A stretch of DNA of 64,000 nucleotides, taken from positions 2,946,565 to 3,010,564 of the forward strand of contig JAHBUV010000001.1 of NCBI GenBank assembly GCA_019637915.1. The letters run 5' to 3'. The position numbers were made by a program, and so were the translations under genes. Shown here in pieces: positions 63,868-64,000 of the stretch (the first letter of the stretch is position 1; each line of letters starts with the position of its first letter). The notes under the pieces were generated by a model that saw only the letters and a list, made by a program, of their open reading frames with translations, searched no databases and was not told the origin of the DNA. This DNA is from Pseudobdellovibrionaceae bacterium. GTDB lineage: Bacteria; Bdellovibrionota; Bdellovibrionia; Bdellovibrionales; Bdellovibrionaceae.

Positions 63868-64000
63868 ATGATGCGTGCGATCCTGTCCATGATCATTTTT
63901 TGGGGAGCGATGGTGCCGGCCTGGGCCGATACCCCGCTGGTTTACGAGGGCTACCTCGTGGACACCAACAATGATCCCGTGAACAATCCCTCTTTGCCCG
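63868..64000 (+). CDS. Exported protein, cut by the window end
   Basis: Only the first 44 codons are visible. A signal peptide (ILSMIIFWGAMVPAWA) is followed by DTPLVYEGYLVDTNNDPVNN, a strand-turn pattern common at the start of large surface or fibre-like proteins of Bdellovibrio type. No strong ribosome site precedes the ATG. No function can be given. Confidence 0.6.
   Translation, partial: MMRAILSMIIFWGAMVPAWADTPLVYEGYLVDTNNDPVNNPSLP

Overview
The window is GC-rich, densely coding Gram-negative chromosome. It carries lipid A synthesis, BamA, Skp and Lol genes, many lipoproteins and outer-membrane barrels, a type IV pilus operon, MotA/MotB, several NtrC-type regulators, a TIGR02147-family regulator, and a cluster resembling the Myxococcus Agl/Glt gliding machinery. 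This combination points to the Bdellovibrionota (Bdellovibrio-like) or a nearby former deltaproteobacterial lineage. The lineage is an inference from gene content; no rRNA or marker phylogeny was available.

Layout. (1) 1-12085, minus strand: one long operon-like run that reads, in order of transcription, VWA lipoprotein, GYF-PilZ protein, ExbB/TolQ, two ExbD/TolR, a 1247-aa TPR protein, a small exported protein, an FHA-like/TM/AgmX-tail protein, an outer-membrane barrel, a second TPR protein and a truncated coiled-coil protein. It looks like a proton-driven envelope-spanning motility or trafficking machine of Agl/Glt type. (2) 12586-20121: a hypothetical gene, mazG, a 7TM-HD (PgpH-type) phosphohydrolase, ybeY with a histone-H1-like tail, prfB with its programmed +1 frameshift, and lolC/lolD. 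(3) 20291-31345: bamA, skp/ompH, lpxA, a Gfo/Idh oxidoreductase (gnnA candidate), lpxB, lpxK, an LpxL-like acyltransferase, a DUF3108 lipoprotein and two GT9 heptosyltransferase-like genes, which together form an outer-membrane/LPS assembly island. (4) 31342-34628, minus: a CHASE2 histidine kinase and an NtrC-type regulator. (5) 34661-43072: ribF, an AroE-like gene, pilB, a degenerate 205-aa mini-PilT, pilC, pilS and pilR, followed by tRNA-Arg(CCT). (6) 43299-56466: a 39-aa membrane peptide, a TIGR02147 regulator, three large surface lipoproteins (two are FN3 plus FGE-like paralogues), a hipBA module with three evenly spaced operators, and a VWA/secreted-protein pair. (7) 56630-64000: a TPR lipoprotein, a protein that looks like a shortened FliF-FliG chimera, a small barrel, motA, a convergent RsbU-type phosphatase, a FecR-like protein, motB and the start of an exported protein.

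The two most notable systems are the Agl/Glt-like cluster (with a c-di-GMP-type PilZ fused to GYF, and an ExbD pair in which only one member keeps the channel aspartate) and the motA/motB locus, whose FliF/FliG-like membrane protein suggests a flagellar-derived motor without any other flagellar gene in view. The pilus operon adds a third oddity: the pilT slot holds a protein that has lost its Walker A and N-terminal domain.
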